Shown here: piece by piece, positions 24,495 to 37,388 of the stretch
How positions within the stretch are numbered: position 1 is the first letter of the stretch
Layout of the letters: every line of letters begins with the position of its first letter
Source of the DNA: Myrica gale
Taxonomy: Eukaryota; Streptophyta; Magnoliopsida; Fagales; Myricaceae
DNA length: 64,000 nt
NCBI GenBank assembly: GCA_963930655.1
Contig: OZ005610.1
Span: 8,685,001-8,749,000, forward strand
Direction: 5' to 3'
Notes under the pieces: model-generated
What the model was told of the DNA's origin: nothing
Databases searched by the model: none
The model's input: only the letters and a program-made list of their open reading frames with translations
Made by a program: the position numbers and the translations under genes

Positions 24495-24871
24495 ATGAAA
24501 TACTCGGCCTTCGGCAAGCCTGACCATTCGGGCTCGGGCTCGGGCCCATTAGCACATGTATATTGACTATCCGACCAAGAATAGGACTCTGGAGGTCTCA
24601 GGACTCCTCCTAAACAACCTATTTATTCGGGAACTCTCCTAATGAAACTCTACTACCTTAAGAGGTAATCTTCTAACAGGACTACGGCGTTGGTGCAAGT
24701 ATAAAAACCCAGGTATTCTATCATTAGACCTACACTTAATTCTGTCTTTAGAATACTCATCTTCTCTTTTAAACACCGACTTGGCCGTCGGAGACTTGAT
24801 TCAAGGCCACCTCCCTCGGTGATTCTTGCAGGATTACTTGGCTTCCGAGCATTGTGGTGATTCTTGACATC
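24495..24871 (+). mobile_element. LTR fragment or solo LTR, probably Ty3/gypsy
   Basis: About 377 bp beginning TGAAATACTCGG and ending CTTGACA. It contains a TATA box (gtataaaaaccc, near 24697) and, downstream, cttggccgtcggag, a phrase typical of the R-U5 region of plant Ty3/gypsy LTRs. No internal domain lies next to it and no target duplication is visible, so it is an old, isolated fossil. Confidence 0.55.
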
Positions 24872-25702
24872 ATCAATTCCCTTAAAGACTTAGCAATTTT
24901 TCTTAATTTTTTTGTTTTTTCGGATATAGTTTATCAATATTCAGTGGTAGAGTTAAACATCATAATTAATAACATTTGATATGATATTATCCTTATTAAG
25001 ATATCATATATTTAGGTTTTAATGTGAATATCTTTCTTTGTATTTTTTCTACAAGTTGAGACTTCAACCTTATACTTTATATGAACTCATAATATCAAAA
25101 CTAGTTATATATAGAAGGCTTTTAAAATAAATATAAGTCTTCTGGATCAACAATTTAAATCCCGATGCAGACAAGTGAAGTCCATGACAAGGAAACACGA
25201 GTTAAACCAACTTTCAACAAGTCATAGGCCAGCCATCCCCCTGATCCCTTCAAACCAACCTAAGATTTGCCAATTTTTCTCTTTTTATTAATAAATTCCG
25301 CTTCAATGATTGATGCAATAAATATAATTTGCGTCACTGACCAAACTTTCGGCATATAACTTTTTGTGAATAAAATATAAACGGAACAGACTAGGACTGA
25401 CCAGACAAGGAGGAAGAATATTTGGTTGCCATATACTTCTCCGTTCTTCTTTTGATCTGTCCCAAACAAATCCGGACAGCTACAGTGCTACACTCCCCAA
25501 GGCCCAAGATATGCACTTTGCGCAATTTTCCATTGAAGAATTAAGAATATCTGTATGAATAACTTGTTACAAAAAGGATTCTATCGTTTCGACCTACAGA
25601 TCGTATATAGTAATCTGTACAAAACTTCTCCCATGCTCTAAAAGGTAGCACCCTGAGGCACTTCAATGCCAGGTATGTTGAATGAAAATAGTCGCCCCAT
25701 CC

Positions 25703-28700
25703 TCATAGCTGCAATGCTAAATCCGGCTGCTGAGGTGAACCAATCTGGACGTTAGGACTATGTGAAATTGTTTGCGGAAATCTGGCATTTGCATCAGAAG
25801 GACATGGATGGTGCATTGGCGCTCTCTGCCAAGATTCCTCTCGACCAACCATCACTTCTGATGTTCCATACGAAGTAAGACCAGAGCCCAAGGCCAATGA
25901 ATCTCCAGTATGTGTCCCTGCAATTTCAGGGAACCCGGCTTCATTACGCTCCACAACATTTGAAGGCATTTGGTAGATGGCAGAGTGACCACTTGAATTT
26001 ATGGCAAGCGCTTGAGAAGGCACTGAAGTATCATCAGAACCAGACATTCCAGTTAATGAGGCGAGTCTTACCATTCTGGTTTGTGATAAACAATCAGACC
26101 TAAACCCACCATTTAAACCGTTCATATCAGAGCAAACTATGGATTTCTGACTAATCCGAAAAGGAGAGACAGATTTTAACCCACCGATATTACTGTTCAG
26201 TGAAGGCAACTTAAATGCTGAATCTAATCGGGTGCTTTCCAAGCCTTCTTGGCCTTGCAACAAGAATCGATTTGCAAAAGCGTCCTTTTCTCCCATTCCT
26301 CCTGGACCAAACTTGAGTCCCATGGGGTAAACTCCTCCAATTTTCTTCAAAACAATCTTCCCAACTATGGGCCCAAGATCTGCAGCAAATTGAGTTAGGC
26401 TTTTTGCATAACCATGCTCCAAGTGTAGACCTACCTGATTTACACATTGACATCAGAAAGAGGTCATTTCAAATAAAGAATACCATAAAACACAGGTCCA
26501 AAACAGAAATCACACACAATTAATGGGGCCAATACATTCTTCTCCTTTTATTAGGCCATTTGGTGATATTCCAAACAAAGGAACATCACTGACTTCAAGT
26601 GCATTATTTACTGCTTTCCAACAATCTCTCTCACTATAGAGGATGTAAAAAGAATTCAAAGAAGATATTTCGCCTGAATTACAATCCGTATCTGCAGTTC
26701 TATACCTTCTACTTACTTTGTAATGAAGCAACATCCTCCTCACCTACCCTCACCCCAGCCCTGTGAGACAGAAAAGAAGATGACAAAGAGAACACCAAAA
26801 GAAGAAAAATCCTCCTACATACCGCCATTAGTTGCTTCGCTTCCCCTTCAAGGGTAGCCAAAACAGGTAGCCCATGGCCAGAATCCAGGGCATTCTTATA
26901 GGTGTCACGCCTATTCTCATCTATTGGAAGTTGCTTCTTCCCATACTTCATAACACTCCTCAAAACAGAAGCTGCAATCCAAAGGGAGAAACAGCTAAGT
27001 AATTGCTGAAAAAGCATAAAATTTGAAATGACAAAAAAGTACAGACTGAACATATACTGCAATACAACACGGTTTATACAATCTTACCGGGAAATTCGTT
27101 CTCCCATTCAGACCACCTATTAGTTCCAGTGTCACTGTTGTGAGACCCATGGGACGCCCTGACCAAAGCATCATCAGGTGGGGACCTGTATGAAGCAAGT
27201 CCTTTTCTTAGATTGTAAGCATTGGATCCCCTCGCATTATCTCCTCCAGAGGCAAAAGTCGCATCAGTGGAAGGCTCAGGAGAAACATGCTCAAGAGGAG
27301 AGCTGCCAAGGGACTTTCTCACGTTCTTGCCTGGAGGCCTCCCTCTCCGGACAACTTTCGGTTGAGGCTCGTTATCATCACTCTCCTGCCTCAAATTTTC
27401 GAAATCCTTTTTTGCCAACTCTTGCATAGACCGTGCCTACAAAAACAGTAAAGTTCGAATGGTGCAATAAAGATAACCACAAACCAAACATGAGAATACC
27501 ATTTCAGAGTTGATCAAACCTGTCTAAAAAAAATTGTATCGGGTGCATTATACTGCATCGCATTTGTACATATTAGAAACACATCTTCCTGCACAAGTTA
27601 GAGAGAGAGTTTTAGATTCCTCTGAGGTGACCAGGAAGGCAGGGAATAAAAGAAGGCTTTGCTATAAGCCAATGTACAGGAAACTACAAAAGGTGTCACT
27701 AAAACCCATTAGCAGAATGAACTAACAGCAAATACCATTTCAGGGAGTCCACGAACCAAAGCAATCTACATAATTGCCCACTAGAACATCCCACGTATAA
27801 AAACATGAGATAAAACAGAACGAATAATTTATCAAAGACGAGTTGACTCTTTAACTCATGTTGTACAAGCACATTGATGAAAACAGCCTAGCACTCTCAG
27901 AACAGATCATTCCTTTTGCTCAGCAGACAAACTCAGGAATCCAGCAAATTCTAATGAAAAAACAGATTAAGGCATCCAAGCCAGTTCTAATGACAATAAT
28001 TCTGTGTTGCTACGTATTTCCAGGTTGCAAAATCTTTTTCCCTCCTTTTGTCCTCATTGCAGCCTGAAGATGAATCAAAGTTCTTCATTTTGTTTTTTGC
28101 TGTCAACATCGAAGAAAGGAACATACAGATCTCAAACAATTGTATCTTGATGAAAGACTGAAATTAGTCCAACATAAGTGTCACAGTGAATTGAAAAACA
28201 AGGGATCCATCAACTCCTGAAGACCAAAAGTAGCAAAACAATATGAACCATATTTGTAGCCTTGATGCTATATTCAATGGCAATATAACAATATAACAAA
28301 TAATGGTGGTGAAGTAAATAACAGGTTTGCTACTTTATTATCCTTTTTCCTTGCCCTATTTCCCCTCGTGATAGGGTAAGAGGACCACAAATTCTAACAA
28401 TGAGGCAGGAGATCCCATCATCTATTACAAATATGGTAGGTGATCCACATAAACTACTCAAGTACTCATCACAAACCCCCTTCACAAGCAGTAGCGGAGT
28501 AACTTGCTTAACTCATGTTACCATAGAAAACATAGAGATCCGATCACCTGATTCAATGGCTATGATCTCATCTATTTTTACCCCTGGGGATCTGCATGAA
28601 GAAACCTAATATAACTTGAATACTTGCACAAGAAAGTACTGCATTTATGATGAGCTAATCATTGTCAATTAAAAAATAATTCATTGTCAACTAGTAAAAA

Positions 28701-30699
28701 TGTGGATACCAAAGCAACACTTTCAAGACTCTTGTTTTGAAGCCCTTCTTTCTTCTAGTGGTGATGTGTTCACATGTTTTTTTCATACAGGAAAATTATA
28801 TGTAGGCTAATATTAGATTTAGCCAAAGATTAAAAGCAGGCAACAATTTTGCAAAAGCAGGCCGTAACATAACAAATAAAACATTAAACAAGAATAGCTC
28901 AATGCATGAAGGTCATACAGGAGATTACTATGAAAAGGCATACGCTTATTGAGCAGCAACAAGCAACTAGAAGTAAAATTTTGAATTGAAAAATAAACAA
29001 AGGAGTGGAGACAAGCAAGTATATGTGCGCAAGCACAAACACAGCGTAGAATCCACAATAACTAGAATAAAATCTGTGATCTGTATGACAGTCAACACTG
29101 CATTACAACTCAGTTATAGATTCATCTACGCAACTCTGGCTACAGAAATATTTAACAAATATATATGCCTGGGTATTTTTGGAAACTGCAGTCTAAACCA
29201 ACCTCAAACTGTTCCAAGTTGGCATAAGCTCCTCCATCTAGTTTCTTCCTCAAGGTTCCGAAATCCATTGGGTTCTCAATGATGTCGTGGTAATCAGGAA
29301 GCTGTAGGGTAAAAAATACATAACAAATGAACGTGTATTCAGATCTCATCCAAAAAGCCAAAATTACCATAAAATAGCACCTCTTCCGGATCCACGGGCT
29401 CCGAGAATGCCCCATGAGTGTCCTTTCTGCAACCCAGATCGAATCCCAGTTAAATCTCCAAACAAAAACAAATGAAAATATAATTTACGAAGCTATTAAC
29501 AAAGCACACACTTTTGAAGCCTGTCAAGGATGAACACCAACAACTTTTTGTCGGGCAAAGTTGTCGTGGGACCAGTCTCCACCTGCGACTCTGTTCATAT
29601 ACAACGATTTGGTTTAATATATTCATATGAAAAATAAAAACAATCACTACAAAAATTCCCACAACTTTTCCGCAAGGAATTGAGATTGATTGACAGTTTG
29701 ATACCATGTATGGTGTCTGTCGCTTTCGAAACCTTTTCACTCTGCAAAATTAGTCCCAGATTACAATTTAGAAAAAAAAAATAGCATAAACAATTTCTGT
29801 CACTATTTGGAAAGGCAAAAATAATTATCATATGGAAAGTTCATTAAAGGCAACATGAGGAAGAGGAAGTACAGGTGGGGAAAAAAAAGTCTGAAAATAG
29901 TTAAACAAAAAGACAAACTGAAGCTTTTTCAGACAAGTGATTTGTGTGTCTGTGTGTGTATTAATGCAGACAATGAGTATACAAACACAAATGAATATAT
30001 GGAAGATTTACATTAGGGAACACTTATAAATAAAAAACTGAAACCCCAGATTTCAATAAAAAAAAATAAAGAATTTTTCTAACTTAGACCGAGTCAAACT
30101 CGTCCATCCACTCGTGGATCCGAGTATCCGATGAGCCAACCAACAACAGAAAGGAAATTGCGCGCGAATAGCAAAGGACTGGAATTACTTTCAAACGCAA
30201 CGGCAACAGAAACACATCCTATATGCTTCTTTTGGTTTCTCAAAACGTACTCACAAAAACTCATTCAAATAAACTAGAGTTGTTCGTTATGTAAATTGAT
30301 GATCATCACCATCGCATCAGATCCATGATGGACGGGGCTGATCTTGCTTCTCTTGCGGGCCGCCTCGGAATCCTGGATATTCGCATTCGACTCAGAGCCG
30401 TACGGATTGAAGCTACTGGACAATGAATTGGGTGACAATGTCGGGTACTGGGGATGGGGGTCCAAACCGTATAGGAGCTTGTGCTTTATCTCTTTGCGTT
30501 CATCGTCGTCTTCGCCGGAAATCGAAGCCGGCTGGTCCGGGTTGGGGCTCCGGCCAGTGGAGCGACGGCAATGGTTAGAGCTTAAATTGAAAGAATTAGG
30601 GTCTTGTTGTTCTTGTTGTTGTCTTTGTTGTTTCAGAAAGCGCTTTTGGAGATCCAAGAGAGATGGGCGTCCCTTCTTCTTCTTCTTCTCCTTCTGCAT
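25703..30699 (-). CDS. Bromodomain protein of the BRD1/BRD2/BRD13 (SWI/SNF-associated) type, nine exons
   Basis: Predicted 649-residue nuclear protein. Exons: 30699-30310, 29741-29705 (37 nt), 29590-29512, 29426-29381, 29301-29203, 27588-27520, 27436-27088, 26971-26823, 26434-25703; all phases match. The N-terminus has a Lys/Arg nuclear-import-like run, then Gln-rich and acidic stretches. The bromodomain spans about 155-245 (KLLVFILDRLQKKDT, LPDYHDIIENPMDFGTL, CTNAMQYN); Asn231 is the expected acetyl-lysine contact. An AT-hook-like RRGRPPGK follows, then a conserved C-terminal block (ENEFP, RRDTYKN, KQLMAVGLHLEHGYAKSL). Arabidopsis BRD1, BRD2 and BRD13 are subunits of BRM-containing SWI/SNF complexes, so a role reading acetylated histones there is inferred. 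Intron 5, between the exons at 29203 and 27588, is 1.6 kb. Start: the ATG at 30699 opens a basic, family-like N-terminus. Confidence 0.9.
26717..26760 (-). other. Possible cryptic (poison) exon in intron 8 of the bromodomain gene
   Basis: Within the last intron a 44-nt segment is framed by a good acceptor (TGTCTCACAG) and a consensus donor (AAA|GTAAGT). Inclusion would shift the frame and bring a TGA at its seventh codon. Similar (G/T)-rich sequence occurs near 43540-43570, so it may simply be a repeat. No expression evidence is available. Confidence 0.3.
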
Positions 30700-33190
30700 C
30701 GTTATCGTCTTTTCTGATACCTCGCCCCTTTGTCTTTTCTCTTCTCTCCCTCTGCTTTTTTTCCTCTCTCCCCAAACAGGCGCTCAATATTTTAATTTTC
30801 CTTTTCTTTTTCAGCCCCTTTTCCCTGAATGAAAGACGTGCTTAGGGTGCTTAGAAAAAAAAATTCTTAGGTAGATTCGGATGGGTTCGATCGGAACGTA
30901 CGAGTCACAAGACGCTGACGTGGGGTGTAAGTCACATGAAAAGAAGTTTAAGACTCGGTGCCAAGTCACCATTTTAAAAAATAAAATAAAATAAGTACGC
31001 ATAAAAAAACAATTTTCATCTGTACGAAAAAATTAGATAATTTGTGTATAGGTTCAAAGTAAAACTCAGGGAAATTCATTTTTTAGTCTTAGTTTTTGGA
31101 CAATTTTTTTATTTTAGTCATTTAGTTTCAACTTTCAAATTTTTAGTTCTTTAGTATTCATTGTTTGACGAAATGGTCATTTTGTCCGTCTGCTGTTCAT
31201 ATACTTGATGAAGTTTTTTAACACGTCAGCAATTTTGACCCAGTCGACCGCTTCATATAGCGGTCGGTTGCTCACTTTTAACACATATACTCGGTCGACC
31301 GCTACATGTGTCGTTAAACATATAGACGGCAAACTGACGGAAAAACCATTTCGTCAAAATAAGAAAACTCAAGGACTAAAAATTTGAAAGTTGAAACTGA
31401 AGGACTAAAATGAAAAAGTGCCCAAAACTCAGGGACTAAAATGTCAATATCCCTATATTTTTTTTGAAAATAAAAAAGAGAAAGTTTATATTCCTGAACA
31501 CTTCCATTTATGCCCAAAGATGCAAAATGAAACTACTATAGCTTTTATCAATCAAAATTTGTACATACTCTAACATTTTATTTAATAAAATAATTATAAA
31601 ATATTCTATCTCATCAAATTATTTATTTTTACTATTACAGATATAAAAAAATTATTTAAATTAACGAGTGGAAATTTGAGGCCAAAATACTAATTAATTC
31701 TCATACTCCAAAATTGTAATCTCTCATTCAAAAGATTTACACCCTCTATTAAAATTTTCTGAGGGGAAAAAAATTAATGAGTGAATAATAATTTTGTCCT
31801 CATAAATTTTTTGATAGTGACCATTTTGAAGGATAAAATTGGAATTTTGAGGCCAAAATACCAATTGTCTTAAAAAAATCTAATTGTGTGTGCAAAGCAT
31901 TAAAATTAATAATTTGTGGACGTAATATGATAAAAATAATATATATAGTGAAAAGTGTCCAAATTTTTTTAATTAGAGGGTGCAATATATATATGTCTAT
32001 TATATTATTTTGTATTATCAAAATATTGCATCCAAAAATCCTCTTCCTTTGTTTCTGGGCATATTTGTGATATTTTGTTTTGGAACCTACTATATCTTCA
32101 CCAATATGTGTGGAATAGAGCTAGCTGAGGTTGTTCTGCTTTAAAATTACATGTTTCAAATCAGTGGCGGAGTTTTATCAGGGGTCACACTAATTAAATA
32201 ATATTATTAAAAATAAAATTTAAATATTATCGGATATAGAAAATTTACAACAGTAATTTGTTCTAAGTTAACCTTGATTTAGAATTAAAAGCAGGTACAA
32301 AAAAATTTATCTTATCAACTTGATTGTATATATTCTCAAGAAAAATACACAAAAACATATTAATTTTCTATTATAATCCACAAAAATTACAATCAAAATG
32401 AGTGCAACCTAATTTTACAATTCTTAAATCAGTAATTTCCCACAAATATTACCTAAGAACAAAAATTGTAGGCTCACAACTATTTAATTTGATGTAATCT
32501 AAAGTTCCAAAATAAAAAAGTAAAAGATTGAAAACTTAACAATAACAGTATATATAAAAGAAAAGAGAAATGAGCTTACTAAACATACAAATTTCGCAGC
32601 TCTACATAGTTTGCAATTGCATTCAGCACTTTGCAGCAGTTCGGCCTTTGCAATTGCAGCAGCTCGCTTTGAGATTTTGAGTGGAAGAGAGCTAGACGCA
32701 GAATGAGTAAGAGATAACAAGGCAACGCAGGAGATAGCAAGGCAATCCAAACGGGGTACACGATTACCGTGTAACGTTATCGGCGAAACCGGCACCGGCA
32801 TGACCGGTTATTAGGGGTTACCGATGCCAATGCCGGTGTCCAATACTAGACACAGGCCTTAGCGGTAGCAGTGTCGATTTTTGCCAAACCGGTAGCGTGG
32901 GTACTGTTACTCACCCAGTCTTTCAGGTATTTGGTAAATTCATTGGGCTAAATCACCAAGGGCATGATCTCGCACTCCAAATTATAAAAAATCACTAAAA
33001 TTTGCAGTATTAAAATCAAGTCAGTATCCATAAAGATGTTTGAAACACAAATCAAAGAGATCCAACAACCCCCCCATACGATTTCAAGCGGGAATCAAAA
33101 CGTTCTGAGCAGATGACACAAAAAATTACAAGAAAGCAGCAATCTGAAAGCGAAATCAATTTGCTTTTTCTCAGTTCAAGTGAATCCAAT
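30700..33190. other. Intergenic, AT rich, with a long-TIR element
   Basis: It contains the 5' flank of the bromodomain gene (C/T-rich just upstream of 30699), the inverted-repeat element at 31068-31454, and an AT-rich stretch to 32550 with transposon-end-like words (cagtggcggag at about 32163). A GC-richer part (32580-32930) has repeated accggcaccgg-like words. No gene is supported. Confidence 0.45.
31068..31454. mobile_element. Non-autonomous element with about 125-bp terminal inverted repeats
   Basis: The left end (agggaaattcattttttagtc ...) and the right end (... gggactaaaatgtcaatatccct) are imperfect inverted repeats over roughly 125 bp, sharing agtttcaactttcaaattttt and tttgacgaaatgg words. 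The centre carries palindromic gcggtcg/cgaccgc motifs. Length is 387 bp and there is no coding capacity. Long TIRs fit a MULE-derived MITE; the target duplication is unclear. Confidence 0.65.
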
Positions 33191-33194
33191 CAAA

Positions 33195-35530
33195 TTACTC
33201 GATAGTCATTAAACAAAACCAATCAAGAACTAGAAGAAGTCTCTTCTCTGCCAAACCGGTGAGGCAAGCAGCTATTCCACCCATAAACCTTATAGCAGCA
33301 ATGGCAGGGTCAGGAGAACCAAGTGATAGCAATCGAAAGGTACACCGTTCGATAAAAGTCAAATGGTTGGGGCCCGGCATTTTGTGCCTCCTCTGTTTCC
33401 ACTTTTTAATTCTAAGATTTTCCAATTCAAGAACTTCGAGTCGAGGAAACGAACCTGCAAAGACTATGAGCTGACTGGAAAGCAAGCACCTATGTAGTTT
33501 CAGTATATGAAGATTGGGAAGTTTCCCCAGCACCCTCATGTTGTATGGTTATCTTGGTGATTGTCATTGGAAATAAAACCGGAAGACGAGGACCTTCTGA
33601 ACAATTTATGATCTTCAAGGTTTCCTCAGTTGCTTTCGTCTGACGCAAACCATATTCCTGGTTTCCTTAAGAACTTGGTCTCAACAATGAGACACATTTT
33701 GTGGGTTAAGTGATACAGTGGAAACGACTTGTAGGTTTCACATAACCTTAACCTGTAGGTTCCAAATCTTCAGGTAAACTCACTGGCCCAGACATACACA
33801 AGTGAAGTGTGCTTAGAAGACGGTGGCGGCATGACAGTGCTGGGAAAACCCCCCTATCTTCAGATACTGAAATTTCCAAGTTGCTTTCTTTTCTGGTGAT
33901 CCACGTAAATCGCAGATTCGTTTCCAAAACTCCCAAGTACTTCAATTGGAAACTTTGAGAATTTTAAAGAATGGGAACAGGGCAGAGCTCCAATGCATTT
34001 GGTTATGGACCGATGCTACGAGTTGAGCATTCTCCCTTTGGGCCTATGGAGTTTGAGTTTGACTGCCTTGCTAAAGCTGGTGGAGTTGGAGAGAAATTTG
34101 ATCTGTTAATGCCGTGAAATGCTTGAATAAACCGTTGTTTTCTCCCATGGTTGTGAGCATCTTGATCTGCATTGGCGCAAGGAGTTCCCCAAACCAAGTG
34201 AACGTTCCTCCACTTGAAGTAATGGGAGCTTAGGCCAATCATGGGCGGATCCAGGGTTGGCTCCAAAACTATTTTGCAATTTTTTTTTGGTTATTAAGAA
34301 GAGGACTGCCCACATTGGCTCAGGCCTGCTTCCAGGGCCAGACTGGGCCAGCGAGGGCGCACCCACTGACCCAGTCCGTGTGGCCTGCTTGCTTAATTTT
34401 TTTTAATCAAAGGGCGAAATGACGTCGTTTCACCCTCTGATTTTTTTTAAAAAATTACTCATGCCTCTCTCTCTCTCTCTGCAATCTCTTCGTGTCTCCT
34501 CAGCAGTCCCTCTCACTACTCACAGCTCACTGCCGTCCCTGCCCCGCCCGTCGTCCCCCACCGCACGCTTACCATCCCCGGCAGACCGCCGGCGCTGCCA
34601 ACCCTGGTAGGCTCAGCTCCTCCTCTGATCTCTCTCATTCATATATTGTAGCACAGTAACTTCTTGGCTAACTTTTTTCATTGTAACATTGTTGGTTGAC
34701 CCTTGTGGTGGACATGAAATTTCCCAAGGATGCAGGAAATTTCCCAGTACAGAGACCTACCAAATACACTATTTTTGGACTACTCCGTTTGTATGGTCCA
34801 TTATCACTTTAACTGCACTAATACATAAATTATGAAGGTCATCACTAATTTATCATTTGCCAATTAGAAAGGAAAGCACATAAATATTGTTTTTGATTGA
34901 TCTAATTTATTACTAAGGTAATTTTTGAACAAGAAATAGCCGAGTGCACCAATATTTTTTGATAGAAGAAGATTATTTATCTTTATATAAGCATAAAACT
35001 CCATAATTATTGATGGATGTTAAGAATTGTCTTCCTCATATGCTGATGGGCATTTTAAATTGTTTTGTTTTGTTCTTTTTAGATAATGAATAGGTTTTTG
35101 ATAAAAAAAAAGCCACGAAGCATGGAGTCGTCACACATATTATCCGCACATGGGCACAAGCAAGAGAATGCTTATCGCACATATTAACAACGATTTTAGA
35201 TTGAATTCGTTTTCTTTTGGGGCAATAATTGCATTCGTTTTCTTTTGGGTCAAAGTGTCACACATATTATCCGCACGGTAAGTGTATTTCATTATTTTTA
35301 ATGTTTTTAGTTCTTAATTTGCAATATTGTAATTTTAAGACACTTTTTACATTATGTGGGAAAAACTTTTTTTTGGTCATTTTCCCTTAAAAATTCAACC
35401 TCACTCATTTTATATCCTAGATACGTCATTGAGGTCAATGCAATTCGTGGGAGCCTTGGTTCTCACAATGCAAGTGTAACCAAAATCTCTTGTAACCTAT
35501 CAGTGTAATGAGCCTACCAATTTCATTGAA
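33195..35530 (-). pseudogene. Relic of a CNL-type (NBS-LRR) resistance gene, LRR part only
   Basis: Minus-strand fragments carry typical plant NLR leucine-rich-repeat phrases: LGKLPNLHILKLHRCLL and SFPRLEVLELENL at 33539-33400, STLHLCMSGPVSLPEDLEP near 33790, GLGNSLRQ near 34180 (another frame), and EIGRLITL near 35500. They are in different frames with stops between, the NB-ARC and N-terminal parts are missing, and a hAT-like element (34240-35431) interrupts it. The order of phrases matches the end of RPP13/RPM1-like proteins. The copy is clearly non-functional. No NLR is expected at this point of the conserved block, so it probably arrived by duplication. Confidence 0.65.
34240..35431. mobile_element. 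Non-autonomous hAT-like transposon with 8-bp target duplication
   Basis: A 1192-bp element. The left end catgggcggatccagg and right end cctagatacgtcattg are inverted repeats with mismatches and fit the CAGnGGCGGAnCCAGG termini of plant hAT elements. It is flanked by aggccaat (34232-34239) and aggtcaat (35432-35439), an 8-bp target duplication with one change. The inside has a C/T-rich leader with GC-rich sequence (34450-34620) and then AT-rich sequence; no transposase domain is seen. It sits in the LRR pseudogene, so it is younger than that copy. Confidence 0.75.
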
Positions 35531-36487
35531 GGTTTGCTTAGATATCAAATGAATGTGATCATATATAGTGATGTTGCTCGAATTTCATTTTACCCAGCAT
35601 GATTTTCCGTACAAAATTTAAAAAATTCATTTTGTACCCTCAAGCTATATAGTTAATGTCACTTTTTTTTAGTAAAATATGACACGATTTTGATCTTCGA
35701 AATTTTTTTGAGGGCGTACAATAATAAATTTTGATAATTAGAGAGCTAAATATGACAAATTTAATAGTTTAGACTCTTAAAGTGACATTGACATAGTAGT
35801 TGGGGATTTAAAGTGTCTTTTCCCCTAAAGTAATTGCATTATTGTAATGTGTTGGACAGTAAGTTATAAGCTACCAATCTGTATAAGGAGATTGTACCAC
35901 CTAACCAACTCAATTAGATTCAGACATTAATTACATGTTTTTTTTTGTTTTTTAATGAATGTATTTAGAGTTTTATAACAGGCTAATTTCCAAATTGGTA
36001 CAATACTTATTTTATACCAACTGGATAATTATTAGATCACAAGCGATAGAGTGAGCTGAAGAATTGGTAGCATACAAGAATTTAGAACTTATCTAGAACA
36101 AACTCTCATATTTCAGGTCTGGTCCACTTGACCAACCCAACATGACATGTCGTAAGACACAAAAACCGAGAAAAGAACGCGTGGGGAAATCGCTTTTCAA
36201 CGTTAACGTTAGCAGCAACTACAAGCCTCAAAATTTGTTGCGGACTTATTGACCGGCTGAAATTATTGGTGGGCATTAAGAAAATGAAACCCTCCACCTA
36301 CATAAGCAATTCTCGTAGCACGTAGCCGCTTCGTAAATATTACCAATAGAACACGACATAGGAACAAGAAAACAAAACTAACCATCTTCCGCCTTATCCA
36401 TGATTGGCGGTTTCAGCTATGGATTAAGCACACTTTTTTAAAGCTTACGGGACATAACAAAGTCATTCTATATCAATTTTTAAATTA

Positions 36488-36717
36488 GGGATAAATGTAA
36501 AATCAGTCATGTGCTATACGTAAAAATCGTTTTAGTCCCTGTGATATGAAAAACATCAATTTAGTCTCTGTGATTCTATTTTCGTTTGTTATTAGTCCTC
36601 CATCAGGGACTGATTTTATCACTTTCTGAAATTATAGGGACTAAATTGATGTTTTTCATATCACAGAGACTAAATCAATTTTTGCGTATAACACATTGAC
36701 CAATTTTATTTATCCCT
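36488..36717. mobile_element. MITE with 7-8 bp target duplication
   Basis: About 230 bp with ends agggataaatgtaaaatcagtc and gaccaattttatttatccct, an inverted pair extending inward (cgttttagtccctgtgatatg against catatcacagagactaaatc). It is flanked on both sides by ttaaatt. No coding capacity. Confidence 0.7.
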
Positions 36718-37388
36718 TTAAATTAATTATGTAATTCCACAACGACAATATCTCAATTGGTTATGAGGACGGAAAAGAGATACCCAAAAGTAGTTGTGAG
36801 AGTAATAAATCTACCTACCTTCCACCTCCAAAATCAATTATACTCTTATAGAGTTGTGATAACGGTTTCCTTTCTATATATATATATATAGTAGTTATGA
36901 TTAGGGGCATGTTCGGTTGAGTGTTTTTTTTTAAGATTTGCATCCTATTTTTATATTTATATGTCAAACATCACAAAACACACGTATTCTAATATAACAC
37001 TTATTTTTTTTTTACAAACATAACCCTTTTAACAATTTCTGAACGTATGCCAATACAATTTTAACATCACCTAAATATTCACAGTTTTATCAGAATTCTA
37101 CGAATGTTTTTCAAACTAAGATCACCTAAATCTAAACATTTTGCAAAAAGTAGAGTTTCGTATGATGACGCTCCGGTAAGCTATGATGTTTGTCCTCTTC
37201 CATCTTCTCTACTTAGAACAAATTAATTAATAACTTAATTAATTATATAAAGTGCTTTTCCTAATTACCTACTTATTATAGGTCAACACTTGTGTAGTTA
37301 CCCTTCTTAACGGGTGCAAAAGTGTAGTTTTTAAAAAATAAATTAAGCGACCCGATAACTGATATGCGGGTCATTAGGCTTTGAGGAC

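Larger units (their letters stand above)
22036..25702. other. Intergenic between GT92 and the bromodomain gene
   Basis: Includes the GT92 3' flank, TA microsatellites (about 22769-22792 and 22815-22844), a perfect inverted repeat (22865-23067), a MITE (24062-24235) and an LTR-like fragment (about 24495-24871). The open frame at 23251-23454 (+) begins with TTG and matches nothing I know. Below 25703 lies the 3' flank of the bromodomain gene. Confidence 0.45.

Noticed and set aside
26510-26743. 77-codon frame in the bromodomain gene intron 8
   Set aside because: The flanking exons join in frame directly to a conserved sequence (KQLMA-VGLHLEH), so this is intron sequence.
30344-30832. 162-codon plus-strand frame opposite exon 1 of the bromodomain gene
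   Set aside because: It is the shadow of a coding exon and its C/T-rich upstream region; the Leu/Phe/Ser-rich composition reflects the complement of a Lys/Gln/Glu-rich exon.
36106-36297. 63-codon minus-strand frame
   Set aside because: No conserved features; isolated in intergenic repeats.
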